A DNA stretch of 64,000 nucleotides from Circinella umbellata (taxonomy: Eukaryota; Mucoromycota; Mucoromycetes; Mucorales; Lichtheimiaceae). A model generated the notes under the pieces. The model was not told where the DNA came from, searched no databases, and saw only the letters and a list, made by a program, of their open reading frames with translations. The stretch covers positions 186,001 through 250,000 of the forward strand of contig JAIWNF010000037.1 in NCBI GenBank assembly GCA_025093555.1, read 5' to 3'. The position numbers and the translations under genes are program-made. Of the stretch, positions 14,604 to 27,682 are shown piece after piece. Within the stretch, counting starts at the first letter, position 1. Each line of letters opens with the position of its first letter.

Positions 14604-17600
14604 ATGCCTCCTGGAGGAACTTTTCATAATCAACCTATTCATAATGGTGGTGGCATGCCAGGCAATCATCAACAACAACAACAACAAATGAATATGACCC
14701 CAAATAATAATAATAATAATGGAGCAACATATGCATATACAACAGCTACACAACAACAACAACATCAACAACACCAACCAGGAAATGCTTATTATAATGG
14801 TGCAACAGCGGTAGGAAGACGACCTACCGTTCTGGGTCGAGCACCTACACGTCGAATGGTACCAGGAGCGAATGGTATTGCTAATGCAGGACAAAATATA
14901 CAACGCGGACGTACTTTAATTCGACCGGATCGATATCAAGAACCATTACCTTTACTGACGGGTAAACCAACAACAAATCAAAGTGCATTTGATCCATGGG
15001 TCTTATTTTCACGTATTGTTACGTGTTGGGCATTTGCTCCCATGTTAGCCGCTTTTGGTAAAACGGATAAAGGAATGCAACAAGCGTGGCGTGAAAAAAT
15101 GGCATTATGTTTTATTATTGCTTGTATGGGAGGATTTGTTGCTTTTATTACTATTGGTCTCAGTTCGGTCATGTGTCCACCTGATGCTGCCACCAATCAA
15201 GAAAAATACGCGTCTTATAATGATTCTTTAAATAGTGGTAAATGAATTAAAAACTCTTTTGAAAAAAAAAAAAGCTTGATCTAATTTTTTTTTTAATCCC
15301 CCCCACTTTTTTTTCATACTGGTGTTTTTCTTTCTCTCTCTCCACGTTATAAAAGCATCCTTTCTCGGTATATCAGGTTGGCAATTTAATATTACTGAGT
15401 ATCAAGTAACCAACAATGTCAACTTTTTCGACATGGTCGATGTACCTGGTACAGACGTCACTAATTATTTTCAACATGGCAACAATATTCCAATATGTCA
15501 ACAAACCGATATCAATTACAAAGCACTTTCATTCGATCCGTGTGGTAACGACAATGGAAACCAAGGATGTCCTTTAGGTCCATTAACAGAATCCAACATG
15601 AAGACACTCGGTTTAAAAAACACAACCCGCTATGTCGGTTATGATTGGGCTCACCTTGCCAGTAGTAACTTGACTCATTTTTTCGTTTTGGATGGCAATG
15701 TCATTAATATGGCCCCTTATATAAACGCCCATCCCACCCCCATTGCAAATGATTTATTGGATGCGACCATTCGTGCCATTTTGGCTCAACCTTTTGCAGA
15801 AGGTGGAAGAGATGGCACCAAACAATTTTTTCGACGATCGGAATTACGTGCATCCGCGAATTGTCTTGTACAAAAATACCTTGCTGGACAAATTGACAAG
15901 TCTACACCTGGATGTTTTGCTGCTTCTTTAGTATTGTATTGTGCATTGGGTCTTGTCTTATCCATTGTATTTGCACGGTTTTTGATGGCATTGATTTTTG
16001 CTTGGTGTTTATCTTGGAAAATGGCAAGAACACCACCGCCTGTCAACAGTCGCCATGCGAACCCTATGCGGAAAAATCAAACAATGGAATTGTCGGATAT
16101 TAAAAACGGAGCTCATCATCAACGCACGGATTCAGGAACTTCTATCGCCAAGGAATTTACACGCTTTGTGGGCAATGATTTATATACAGCCTTATTAATT
16201 ACTTGTTATTCAGAAGGTCTGGAAGGGATCAGAGCTACCATTGAATCCTTGTCAGGAACAGATTATCCTGATAAACGTAAACTCTTATTTGTTATTGCGG
16301 ATGGTATGATTACAGGAAGTGGTGAAAAAATGTCCACACCGGATGTTTGTTTATCATTAATCACCTTTGAAACACCTGATATGCGGAATGCTGAACCTAT
16401 GCCTTATCTTGCTGTTGCTGATGGTGCAAAACAATTTAATCGAGCTAAAGTCTATGCGGGTCATTATGGTAAGCAAGTTTATATAAAAAGTGTAGTCTGC
16501 TACCTTCAATCTATTCATTTCCTGTTTACGTAAATATTTATTTTCTGTGGTTATAGTCTGTAAAGGTCATAAAGTACCTATGATTTTAGTCGTTAAATGT
16601 GGAAATCCTGATGAAGAAGATAAACCAAAAGCGGGGAATCGAGGCAAACGAGATTCACAATTAATTCTAATGAACTTTTTCAGTCGTGTGACGTATAATG
16701 ATCGAATGACACCTTTGGATTATGAATTATTTCAAAAAATTCATCATTTAATGGGTGTAACACCAGATTACTTTGAGCTGGTGCTCATGGTCGATGCAGA
16801 CACCAAAGTATATAAGTCCTCTCTACGTTTGCTGGTCAATTGTATGGTGAATGATAATTTGATTATGGGTTTATGTGGTGAAACCAAAATTGCCAATAAA
16901 CGAGCTTCTTGGGTCAGTGCCATTCAAGTGTATGAATATTTTATTTCTCATCATCTTGCCAAAGGGTTTGAATCCGTTTTTGGTGGTGTCACTTGTTTAC
17001 CTGGATGTTTTTGTATGTATCGATTAAAAGCACGAAAAGGAGATGGGGATTGGGTTCCTATTATTACCAAGCCAGAAATTGTACAAGAATATTCTCAAAA
17101 TACAGTAGAAACATTACATCAGAAGAATTTATTATTATTGGGTGAGGATCGATTTTTAACGACATTAATGCTTCGTAATTTTCCATATCGTAAAATGGTA
17201 TTTACACCTCATGCTGTAAGTTTTAAAACAACCAAAAATTTAATTATATTGCATGGAAAAAAAAACAATGGCATTTTTTCTAAATGATGGGGGAATCGAT
17301 ATAATTGGATTAAATATTATAGATTTGTAAAACGATTGTACCTGATGAATTCAGAGTCTTGTTATCCCAACGTCGTCGATGGATTAATTCAACTATTCAT
17401 AATTTATTTGAACTCGTTCTTGTTCGTAACTTATGTGGTACATTTTGTTTTTCAATGCAATTTGTTGTCATGATGGATCTTGTCGGTACATTAACACTTC
17501 CGATCGCTATTATTCTTACCGTGGTTCTTATTTCCTCCATTGCCAGCACAAGTATCACCAGTTTCACGACTGCTGTCCCTCTCGTCTTACTTATCATTGT

Positions 17601-18477
17601 ATTATTTTCACCTGCATTATTGATTGTTGTCACTTTGAAAAAATGGGTTTATTTAGGATGGATGTTTATTTATTTATTTGCATTACCTATTTGGAATTTT
17701 GTATTACCCGTTTATTCCTTTTGGCATTTCGATGATTTCTCATGGGGTGAAACACGAAAAGTGACAGGCGAAGTCAAAGGTGAGCATCACGGTCAAAAGA
17801 ATGGTGTATTTGATCCTTCCACTGTACCTTTGAGAAGATGGGAAGATTATGAACGACGACGTATTCGATCAGCGAAACGACGAGAAAAGAAATTACGTGA
17901 ATTAGGACCTGTTCATAGTATCAATGGGAATGAGGGTCGACCACCATTATTACAAAATAGTGGTCAAGAGAGTATATCCAATGCTGCTACAAGAAATGAT
18001 ATTCATACCAATCCACAACATTATTTTGATCCATCTAAAGAAGCACCTGTTAAATCAGGATCTGGATATTATCCTTCATTTAGACCACAAGCCACATCAC
18101 CACCCCAACCATTACCCAAACAACCCATGGTACAACAACAGCCAAGGCCTCTTCATCAACAACCCATGAATGCTGGTAGAGGAGGTTATTATCCACAACC
18201 ACCCCGTCCAACTATGAGACAACCTTCTCAACAACAACAGCAAGCCATGGGAGGAGGAGGACAACCTCCTTCTATTTTACGTAATCCTCAACAACAACAA
18301 CCTCGACCAATGCAATCTTATAATCCACAAATAAGACCTTCACCAGGACAACCACAACATTATCGTCCTCAACAACAACAACAATCACCACCCCAAGGAC
18401 ATTATGCTGCTTATACTCCTCAAGTACGTCCTATGGTGCGACCGAATAACAATTCTTCATCCAACACTAATTATTAA
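14604..18477 (+). CDS. CHS3: Chitin synthase, division 2, class IV (Chs3-like)
   Basis: Four exons (14604-15237, 15356-16468, 16557-17215, 17323-18477) give 1186 residues; yeast Chs3 has 1165. The protein transfers GlcNAc from UDP-GlcNAc into chitin at the plasma membrane. Order: a Gln/Asn-rich cytosolic N terminus, two hydrophobic segments near residues 130 and 180, a Cys-containing extracellular loop, another membrane segment near 430, then the GT2 catalytic domain. That domain shows [13 protein letters not shown] at 662-664, EDR near 779 and the signature QRRRW at 818-822. A cluster of C-terminal membrane spans follows (about 830-930). The tail from residue 1010 is rich in Pro and Gln, unlike yeast Chs3. 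There is no myosin motor, so this is not class V/VII. Exon 1 begins with poly-Gln and poly-Asn tracts. Confidence 0.95.
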
Positions 18478-19101
18478 GGTTCTAAATTGACTTTATTTTT
18501 TTTTGTATTCCCATCCACACACACACACATTTTTTTTCATTATTTTGTTAAAAAAATAGGGTTCATTCTAAATTCTATTCTATTTTTTTTTTCTTTTTTG
18601 TATCTTTAAATCCCACCTTTCACTACCTTTCTATTTGAATATAAATTTTTACAAACAAAAGAAGAAAACAAAGATGAAAGGATTTTTATTATATATTTTT
18701 CAACCATATTATATTATTTTACATATACACGTTACCTACATTTTTCTCTCTCTTTTTTTTTTCTCCCTTTTTCCTTATCTATAAGTTGTATCATATAAAT
18801 ATATCTATTAAATAAAAAAAAACCATTTTTTTAATACGTATTCAAAGCGAGGAGCTTTTTTATTAAATTACGTATGTCCGGGTGACATAAATAAATATGC
18901 ACAATGCACACTCAACATTCAAACTTACTTATGTGCATGTATCCAATAGAATTTGAAATTGTATAAACTATTTCCTATCTTAACATCCTTCTTGATCTAA
19001 CATCTTCCTTTCTTTCTTTTTTACTTTCACTTTAAAACCACGTATTAAAAACATCCCGGCCCCCCCTTTTATTTTATCCAGCTTATTTAAAGAAAAAAGA
19101 A
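18478..19101. other. Intergenic: chitin synthase 3' flank and SDR promoter
   Basis: About 620 bp, T-rich after the chitin synthase stop, with a short (CA)n run at 18520-18530 and AATAAA at 18811. No coding frame or RNA gene is recognised. Confidence 0.5.
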
Positions 19102-20993
19102 ATGACAGGAATTAATGAAACCTATAATTATGAAAACAAAGTAGCCGTGATTACAGGCGGAAGTCGTAATATTGGAAAAAATGTGGCCAGTGTCCTGATT
19201 GAAAAAGGTGCCAAAGTAATCATAGGTGATATTTTAGATAGCGAAGGTCAGAAAACGGTTGAAGAATTCAATTCAAGGTAAAGAGAATAATTTGTTCATG
19301 TTCATCTAGTGTTTATAAGTATGAGTTACACTTTATAGAAGAAGTACGTAATACAGTAAGATGACTTTTTATATACATTAGAGTTGGAAAGCATGTAGCT
19401 TCTTTTTTACATACAGATGTAACAAAATATAAAGATTTGATCGAATTATTTCAATTGGCTGAAAATACATTTGGTGGTGTAGATGTATGTAAAAAACAAA
19501 CTCATTCTCTTTTTATCTCTTTCTTTCTCTCACTATATATTATCGCTGTTGAGATGATGAAAAATACTAATGTATTACTGTTATACGTAGATTGTATTTT
19601 TGAATGCTGGAATTACATTAGGTCATGATATTTTATTGGATCCATTGGATGGTAATATATACAATTTAAATTCTTATTAAACGACTACGTAAAATAGTAA
19701 AAAAAAAAAACCAATTGCTTAATAAGTCACATGGTGGATTTTTTGCTTTCCAACTAATACCTTAATACATTTTAATATATTTATTAGATGAACAAGATGA
19801 AAAAATAATGAATGTAAATGCTATGGGTATTATAAAAGGTACCAAAGTGGCTGTTCGACATTTAAACAAAAGAGGGGGTGGAGTGATTGTTGCAACATCA
19901 TCTTCTTTAGGTTTAGAAGCATACAGGTATTATAAATATATAAGTATAAAAAACCCATAAACAATTCTTAGTACTAGAAAGCTTATGCACATTTATTTTT
20001 ACTAAAATTCTATAATTCGGGAATGATGAAAAAATTAGCTATACAAGTATTTATAATGCTTCCAAACATGCCGTTGTAGGTTGGATAAAAAGTTATGAAC
20101 ATCTTCCAAGTGTATGTAATGTTCGCATAAATGCAGGTAAAAATAAATAAATAAATATCTTTACTTATCATGATAATATTACAATCTACTTTGAAACATG
20201 TTATTTAAAAAGACATATGATGTATACTAAGTTCATGCACCTTCCTCTCTCTATATATATATATGTGTGTCTTTTGTATTGTTTTAAAATGACAAACTAA
20301 AAAATAACCAGTATGTCCTTACGCAGTTGGTACGTTTTTTTCCCACTAATAAAATACAATACAATATAGTATCTCCCCACAAAAAAAAAACTAATGGCGA
20401 ATTCCTATTTTTTTTTCATATAGAAACGGACTTTTTAAAACAGTTTCCTAAACCTATGGTACGACTTACACAATCAATAGATTCTGTACCTGTAGATATG
20501 GATACTGTTATCAAGGCTGTCATTTTATTAATTGAGGATAAAGATCGAAATGGTACGTAACTATATTTCATCCTTTGTGAATGTAAAAATAAATATATTT
20601 ATAAATATGATACCATTTAATATACGTATTAATTTTTTTTATAATACCTAATAATATAGCACAAACAGTGATACCTATACCTAATGGTAATATTGAAGTA
20701 GTTGAAGCACCAAAAATCATGGCAAAAGGTAAGAGATTACCTATTTTACTTAATTTTTCTCACGATACAACAACATTTTATAATGTTATAAAAATCTGAA
20801 ATCAAAGAATAAGAAATTAATTCTTACGTACACCTATTGTAATATATATATATATATATAAGGTATTCCACCTAATTATTCAGAAAAAACGAGTACGATT
20901 CCACCTCAAGAACTTGTTTCAGAAGTAGAAACAGATTATAAGAAAGAACTTAATAGGGTGACAAAAGACTATTTTGAAAAACAAGGACAATAA
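19102..20993 (+). CDS. Short-chain dehydrogenase/reductase
   Basis: Nine small exons (19102-19277, 19382-19484, 19591-19651, 19788-19926, 20039-20136, 20312-20329, 20424-20552, 20660-20728, 20863-20993) give 307 residues. A Rossmann fold is shown by TGGSRNIG at residues 18-25, the structural NAG at 98-100, a serine cluster near 147-150, and the catalytic Y165-x-x-x-K169 in SIYNASK. This order is that of classical NAD(P)-dependent SDRs. The acidic residue after strand 2 (GDILDSEG) suggests NAD rather than NADP. The closest family resemblance is to 15-hydroxyprostaglandin-dehydrogenase-like fungal SDRs; the substrate is unknown. The sixth exon is only 18 bp. The C-terminal 45 residues after the SDR core are charged and have no recognised role. 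Confidence 0.9.
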
Positions 20994-23678
20994 TAATATA
21001 GTTTATTATATATTCTATTCAAATTATATTTTTAGTCTCTCTCTTTGTATATCAATCTTACGCAGTACCAAATGATATTCTTTTTTTTCTTTTTAAAATA
21101 ATGTTACGTATACCATTTTTTTTTCTGATGCTATTTGGGGAGAATATAAAATTATATGCGGCTGGGACAATTGCTTTTTTTCTTGATCGCAACATTGCCA
21201 TTGTCAAACAAGAAAATAATGAATTGAAAGATCTTGAAACAAGTTAAATAAGTTAATCTTTAACTGAATTATATAAACTCCTAACAACCTTGTTTTTCGG
21301 TGCTTTTGGCAAAAGTATTTATTGTTGTACCAAAAAAAAAAATAGGATGGAGGGGGGTCTGTGCTTTTTTTTTTATTCGGAGTTCAGCATGAAACAAGTT
21401 TAATGCTCGTATGCAAAAAAAAAAGAAAGGGAAACTTGTTACTACTTCCATTGCCATGGCAATCGTATTCCTTTACTCTTTTACATCATTCCCTTCCATT
21501 TTTATCAATACGTTACTTAGTAATACTATTACTCTGCACTGTGCTTTAAATCAGCTCATCCAATCAGAAGCTCGAAAAGTAAAAAATTTAAAGCCGTCAC
21601 GCCAACAAAAGGTATAAAAAAGGTACAATTTTTCCCACGTCTTTTTTTTTCTCTTTTTTTTTTCTCTTCAATCATGGTGGTAGATGTTTTGAGTAACACA
21701 CTCCATCGCCTTAGGTCTGTCAACGGGTAACCGGTGGCAAACAATAAGGAAATGATAAAAAAAACAACTACTCCCCTCTCCCCTAATTTTAAAAGTCCAC
21801 CAACCTCTCTCGCACAGCCTATGAGACCCACCATGGTTTCCCCCCCCCAACAATAATTATTTAAATAAGAAAATGATAATTAATAAATTAATCTTATTGG
21901 TTAAATTTTTTTAATTTTATTTTTGCTACACTGACGCGTTTTAGACTAAGACGCGCCGTTTACAAACCCACAAGTTTTACTTTTATTCGCAGTTTAAATG
22001 TTCCTTCATTTTCTTTTTTAATGTAATCAACGCGAATTCACATAATGGGATTCTGTAAAGAGCACTATTTTTTTTTCCACCTTAATTACAATTCTAGTTT
22101 AAACAGTTGACATTTGAACAATTGTCCCACACAAACTTTTACTTTTTTTTTTCTTTTGAACCTGCGAATGTCTCAGAACAAAAAAAAGTGAACGGCAAAT
22201 GAAGAAAAGAAAATATTATTTTCCCAATGGTGATGAATGAACCATTTTATTTTTTTAAAAAAAGCTGGCTTGACTGCTTTGATATTCTTTACTTTTTTTT
22301 CTGTTAGTTTAGCAAGTCAATTTGGTTTTTGTTCAAAGGTCTTTATATGATTCGCAAACAACTTTGTAACTTATTTTATGATGATACTTATAGTACTTTA
22401 AAAAGTAATTCATATCAAAACTAGGTATTTATTCTGTCAACCCCCTCCTCCAATAAAAATAAAATTAAAAGAAGGTTGAGAACCTTACATAAGTTATAAT
22501 AAAAGAATTAAACAGTCTTTATAAACAAAACTCGAATTGTACGTACGGATGCATCAATCAACGAATGAATAGCAGCTGCAAACCTGATATTCTACTTTTT
22601 GTGTAGAAACATATAACAGCCCATACAAAGTATATAATGTTGTAGTCAGATAGTTGAACACGCTCTATCAATAAGGAAAACCAAGTCAAATAGGTTTTTT
22701 TTTTACAAATTTAACAAGTACCGAACATCACATTGAGGAATCAATATATAAAGTAGAAAATTCAAAGCTTTTTATAAATATTATATCACTGTTGTTTCTC
22801 ATTCCATAAAATAGTGGTGGTATCTTGCCCAAGGACGATTAATGATTTTCAATGATTTTGGTGCATATGATGTTGTAAGCAAGCTTTAGGTTACATTGAT
22901 GAAAGAAAAGAAAAAGATGAAAGTGTATTGGTTTTTTGAGTGTCCATGTTTTCTATGCGAGAGAATATTATCATTAATTTTGACACGTTGTTGACATAAA
23001 CAAGGGGTCAGGATGCATATTGGCTAAATTCAACCTTCTCTTTTAATTCTGTCGAACATGGAGTCTGTCTGTTCTTCAAGTAATTGATATCGACCAGTGG
23101 TAAGAAAACAATTAATTCTAATGCACCTCTTTGTTGTTTTTATATATATAGATATCAACGCGTAAGATCATGACAATGATTTAAGTGTTCTGGACTTAAG
23201 TCATGTTACACGATTTACTTGAAACGGAAGCCAGAATTGACTAGTAAGATAATGTGGTCTCCTTATCTTTGTTGCTTGCTTTGTTTTTGCGTGTCTGGTA
23301 TTATGATCACCTCACCTACGGAATGGAAGTATATATTATACCTGCACGACCGTTTCTATGAGTATTAACGATTTATTTTATTTTATTTTATTTATAGTGA
23401 TAAATTCTGGTGTATTATATCGCTCGTTCAGAAAATTCAACGCTTGAATAATTTGTCAACGACAATGCGCAGCAACACTGTGAAAACCCATGAATTTCTA
23501 CCATTCAAACTCATTGAACCATAATCTACCATATTTATTCAATGATTATCTGTTTTTATTTTTTGCTCTTCATCGATTATTTTTTTTTCTAATCACACGC
23601 TCAACAAACAATACTTTTATTCTTACCTTACACCAATCAAAAGCAAAAAGCAAATAGTAGTATTTTTCTTCTGTATTT
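20994..23678. other. Gene-poor AT-rich stretch
   Basis: About 2.7 kb. All longer frames (for example 21556-21834 minus and 21361-21617 plus) are low in complexity and have no splice or homology support. There is a C-run at 21841-21849 and two ACGCG-containing sites near 21934 and 21951 (the MluI-box core). I see no RNA gene or transposon remains that I can name. Confidence 0.5.
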
Positions 23679-23957
23679 ATGGGTTTAAAAGAAACAGCAA
23701 AAAAACTTCAATCTAAAATGCCTCCGTGTCAACAAGCAATAATAAATAAGATTTATTTACAACTGCCGTACGTACCAAACATGAAAATAGACTATTGTAA
23801 CGTGCATACCGTTACCCAATTTTTTTTCTCCTTGCTCATATATATTATCTCCAATATTAGTATAATCCCCATTATAAATAACATTATTATTATTTTTATC
23901 TCTTTCATTATCGATTATAGTCACATGTTATCATCAAAAATTCTTATTATAGTATAA
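23679..23957 (+). pseudogene. Short ORF interrupted by repeat DNA (doubtful)
   Basis: A frame opening with MGLKETAKKLQSKMPPCQQ follows a pyrimidine-rich leader that looks like the leaders of real genes in the window. After about 40 codons the translation turns into Ile/Phe-rich low complexity, and an LTR-like repeat begins at 23967. It could be the 5' end of a host gene cut by later DNA, or chance. The product is not recognised. Confidence 0.2.
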
Positions 23958-23966
23958 AAAACCCAT

Positions 23967-24329
23967 TGTGCCATTTTATTGGATCCCACTTTTGATTCTT
24001 TTCGCAATTGCTGATTCTTACAAGAGCAATTGCAATCTTTTACAAAAGCTATTGACTACTTTTACAAAAGCTGTTGATTACTTTTACAAAAGCTATTGAG
24101 AATTTCTACAAAAGCAAATAGTATAAATACCTACCCTTTTTCCACCTTCAATTTTTTTCTTCAGTTCTATTTTTCCTTAAGTTCTATTTTTCTTTATTTT
24201 CTTGTCTTTAAATAAATTATCTTTCGTAAATAAAATCTTTATAATCGAATTCTTTCTTTTGTTAATTTTATTAAGACTTCTCTTTTTGTGGTTTCAGACG
24301 TAACATTCCTGAATATTAGAACTCCCACA
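23967..24329 (+). mobile_element. LTR-like dispersed repeat, copy 1 (probable solo LTR)
   Basis: The segment runs from TGTGCC to ACTCCCACA and resembles the inverted copy at 50011-50321. Shared parts in the same order are a set of 22-bp tandem units, AGTATAAATACC (a TATA box at 24120-24131), a T-rich part with AATAAA-type signals, and the 3' end with TTCAGACGTAA and ATTCCTGAATAT followed by AGAACTCCCACA. Promoter, polyadenylation signal and TG...CA ends are what a solo LTR shows. The 5' border is approximate and no clean target duplication was found. Confidence 0.55.
24015..24122 (+). repeat. 22-bp tandem repeat, about five units
   Basis: Units with period 22 start at 24015 (divergent), 24037, 24059, 24081 and 24103 (partial). 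The core is CTTTTACAAAAGCTATTGA. They abut each other without spacers and end directly at the TATA box of the LTR-like element. The spacing and position suggest upstream activating or protein-binding units. Confidence 0.85.
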
Positions 24330-24910
24330 TATCATTTATCTATAATTATTAAGTTAATTATAACCTTTACTATATTTTCTTAACATAAATCATATCAATT
24401 TCACATAACGAAGCTCTTTATTACGACAAGTAACGCTTCACTATATCGATTATCCCAAATCATGATATTAAGCAACAAGATTTAAAAGATTTTATATCTA
24501 CATCATATGCTCAGAATAAAGAACAATTTTGAAGATAACAATGAAGTTAAAATGGTTCTGAAGAATATTGATAAATACGTACAATACACAGCAAATGACG
24601 TTGCAGAAGATATAAAGTTAAAGAATGAAGTTAGTGAACTGTCATCATAGTGAGATGTTATCGACCACCAACAAAAAATTACCAAGTGATAGTGTTTCTC
24701 ATGAAGCTGCAAAACGTAGTATTCATACACGTCACTGTAAAAATCATTGTTTCTTTGACACCATGTTACCGAGTACTGGAGTAATGAAGTAAAACATATT
24801 TATAAAGGAATAATAGGTAAATAATTGTATAATCTAAGAGTATATATTGTCACATCACAAAGTCATTCATTTATATTTATACCGTGTATCTCGAGAATAA
24901 CAAACTATGA

Positions 24911-25003
24911 TTAATTGATGGGATACGTACGTGATAAATTATAAATTCTGATTATTAATTGATGGGATACGTACGTGATAAATTATAAATTCTGATTATT
25001 AAT
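24911..25003. repeat. 44-bp tandem duplication
   Basis: A 44-bp unit beginning TTAATTGATGGGATACGTAC is repeated exactly at 24911 and 24955, with the start of a third copy at 24999. It is non-coding; a recent slippage or unequal exchange is likely. Confidence 0.85.
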
Positions 25004-27558
25004 GAACTATAAAACTACTTTATTATTAGAAGGACAAAGGCAAACAAAAGAAGTCGAAAAAAAAGTAAGGATCGGAGTGTATGTTGAAAGTAAATATCAT
25101 GATAATATAATGTCATACTTACATAGAATATCGGTAGTTTGAAGAGGTGGATATTAGTAAATATTATTGATTCACCCTGTTTGACGAGTGAAAAAAGATT
25201 CACAATTTTTCATTACTATTTACCCACAGTGAATGTGTGAAAATCTTTTAAAAAGAAATAAACAGAGAAAAAGGATGAGCTATAAAAGGGAGAATGATGT
25301 GTGAATATTTTTTACATTAAAAAATCGTTAGTTATTAGAATAGGTCAAAATACGTACGGCGAAGTTTTCATCGATCTTCATCATTTGGTTTTTATGTACT
25401 AGCTTATTTTTTGGGTGAAATAATTACACCATTTTTTTAACCCATTTTACATTATCCATTTCCTGCAGTGACCGTCAAGAACGATGACGAAAAATATTGG
25501 TAGCAAAAAGTAAGACTGATTATTTGTTTTTGTATTGATATTAACGAAAACATTAATGGTCGGTTGCTAAATTTTTATGCAATGATATCTCATGGGAGAC
25601 TTCAGGCTCAAAATACTTTCGCAAGCTCATTTATAGTTCCATAATGAGTGTGTAAGCTACTAGTAGCTTAAAAGAAAAATGTGCATGTTTTTGGCATAAA
25701 AAAGAGATCAAGGTTTTTAATTCAAATTACTATTCCAATATTTCTGAATGATATATATATATAGATATCTAAAGCAGTAGAAAACATGGAATTGCTTAAT
25801 CAATCCAGTAGACATCAATCTAGAATTACGTAATCTTTGGCCAGCTCTTAGAAATTACAGTACATGCATTCGACCTGTACTAGAATATGACTTGGCAATT
25901 ACAGCTTTACTTATGTATTATGTTTATACTTATTTTTCTTTTCTTTCCAATTTTTGTAGCGTATCAATTTTAGACTTTATATTTACAGTTCATTCACAAC
26001 AATCAGGAAAAGTTACATGAGGTGTACGTCAATAAAACCCACTGACACGGTGATTGGATGTACATGTGGCTGCTGATCATGTCAAATGGAAAAATGATGG
26101 ATGTAGTGATGTCTTCAATGCTTTTGCAAATCCATTATTTGCAGTACGAATGTACCTATCGTAAATTCTCCGTTTATATCAGCAACATTAAATTGTCGTT
26201 TTTTGAAGCTGGCATTATATTTTACAAATTAAAATTCCTCGTCATTTGCATTTGTGATGTGTCTCCATTGTTTGAGATGGGATATAATATTGATCAACTA
26301 TAATGTGAAAGCATTTTTAATGACGGGGAGTGGTTGCGAATCAGGTGATGGTTGACTTGTTGCGGTATCTTTGGATGGTTTCGAGAACGACAAAGAGGAT
26401 GGTAATGATCATAATCAGATAATTCATTCATCATGCACACAGGACACATATGCCGCTATCAACAAAACTATTCGCGTTTTCTAAAATGATGATCAATAAC
26501 CATGATGATGGTGACGAAAATGTTGCTATTAGATATTCCGCTTTTAATGTTTTCTACAAATCGGCAAGTAATGTTATTCTATATAATCTGTCACACCATT
26601 TCCATTATTTGTTTATTTTGCATGACAGTAAGACAACATGGGAAATGACATCTTCTTTACGTGTTGTCGCTTTTGTTATACATTGAATACAATACGATGC
26701 CATAACATATCAGAGTGTAATTCAAATTTGTTTGTAAAGTATCTATGTTGATTCAAATCAACTTGTTGTTGTCACCGGATAAAAATTACACGAGGGCTCA
26801 CTTGTATGAAATAAATAATAATTTTAACTTACTGCCAAGAGTACTTCACATTGGCTAATATGAATGAAGGCTTCATCTTGTTTTTTGGTCCATTGTAAGT
26901 TTTCTTTTTGCTCCCTTGATTTGTAGTTGATGTTGTATTATTCGTAATATGGGAGTGTTGAAGTCCATCCACTTATAATTGTCCTTGGTTGCTCGCCCCA
27001 AACCTTTGTATTGCCCTCACCTTACCCCCCCCCCACCGCATTTTAACTTGATTATTCCCTTTTTCTTCACCTTCAAGTTTGAGGTCACAAAAGTGGGAAG
27101 AGATTTAAGAACTTGTAAAATAAAACGGGAAAAAACAATGCTTAACATCTGACTTTAAAATAAGGGGGACTATGAGGGATTTTTTGGCTCAATATCTTTG
27201 TAAGTGAGCTTTAGAGAACATATTTAAAACGACTCTTAAAGATCTGAAATAAAAATATATGCTTCGTAGATTTGTGTCACACATTTTATTATAATCATAT
27301 TTAATTAATAATCATCTAATAGTCTTCTTATATATCCTCCCCAACACAACTGATTTAGATATACAGACACCGTACACAATAAATATAACATCTTTTGTTT
27401 TTTATTTTATTTGTTATCAATTATAACAAATATATAATAATAATAAAAAAGAAGGTGGAGAGGAGACTTCATTTGAAACAAATAAAGAAGAGAAGAGAAA
27501 CAAATGTTAAAAATGCAAAATAAGATATACATATTAAAAAAAAAGGGGACAAGGAAGG

Positions 27559-27597
27559 AGAAGAAGAAGAAGAAGAAGAAGAAGAAGAAGAAGAAGG
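27559..27597. repeat. AAG trinucleotide microsatellite
   Basis: An uninterrupted run of 13 AAG units (CTT on the minus strand) in the probable 3' untranslated region of the minus-strand glycosyltransferase gene, about 90 bp after its stop codon. Confidence 0.95.
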
Positions 27598-27682
27598 TTT
27601 TCTATCGTATATAAAAAAATAAAATGATAAAACGTCTGTGCGTGTGGATTTGGATGTAAAATAAAATAAAGAAGAATCATAT

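Larger units (their letters stand above)
24330..27682. other. Gene-poor AT-rich stretch with scattered relics
   Basis: About 3.35 kb with no convincing gene. A 47-codon frame at 24508-24651 has a non-random look (charged, helical) but no partner. A possible LINE scrap lies near 25846-25905 and a short tandem duplication at 24911-25003. The last 200 bp include the GAA microsatellite and are the 3' flank of the glycosyltransferase gene. Confidence 0.45.

Noticed and set aside
24015..24122. Regular short repeats that might suggest a CRISPR array
   Set aside because: The 22-bp units abut directly with no spacers, the setting is a eukaryotic genome, and there are no cas genes. They are tandem promoter-type repeats.
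26058..26686. Two 78-81 codon ORFs in the gene desert
   Set aside because: No motif, no intron signals that extend them, and composition like the flanking DNA.
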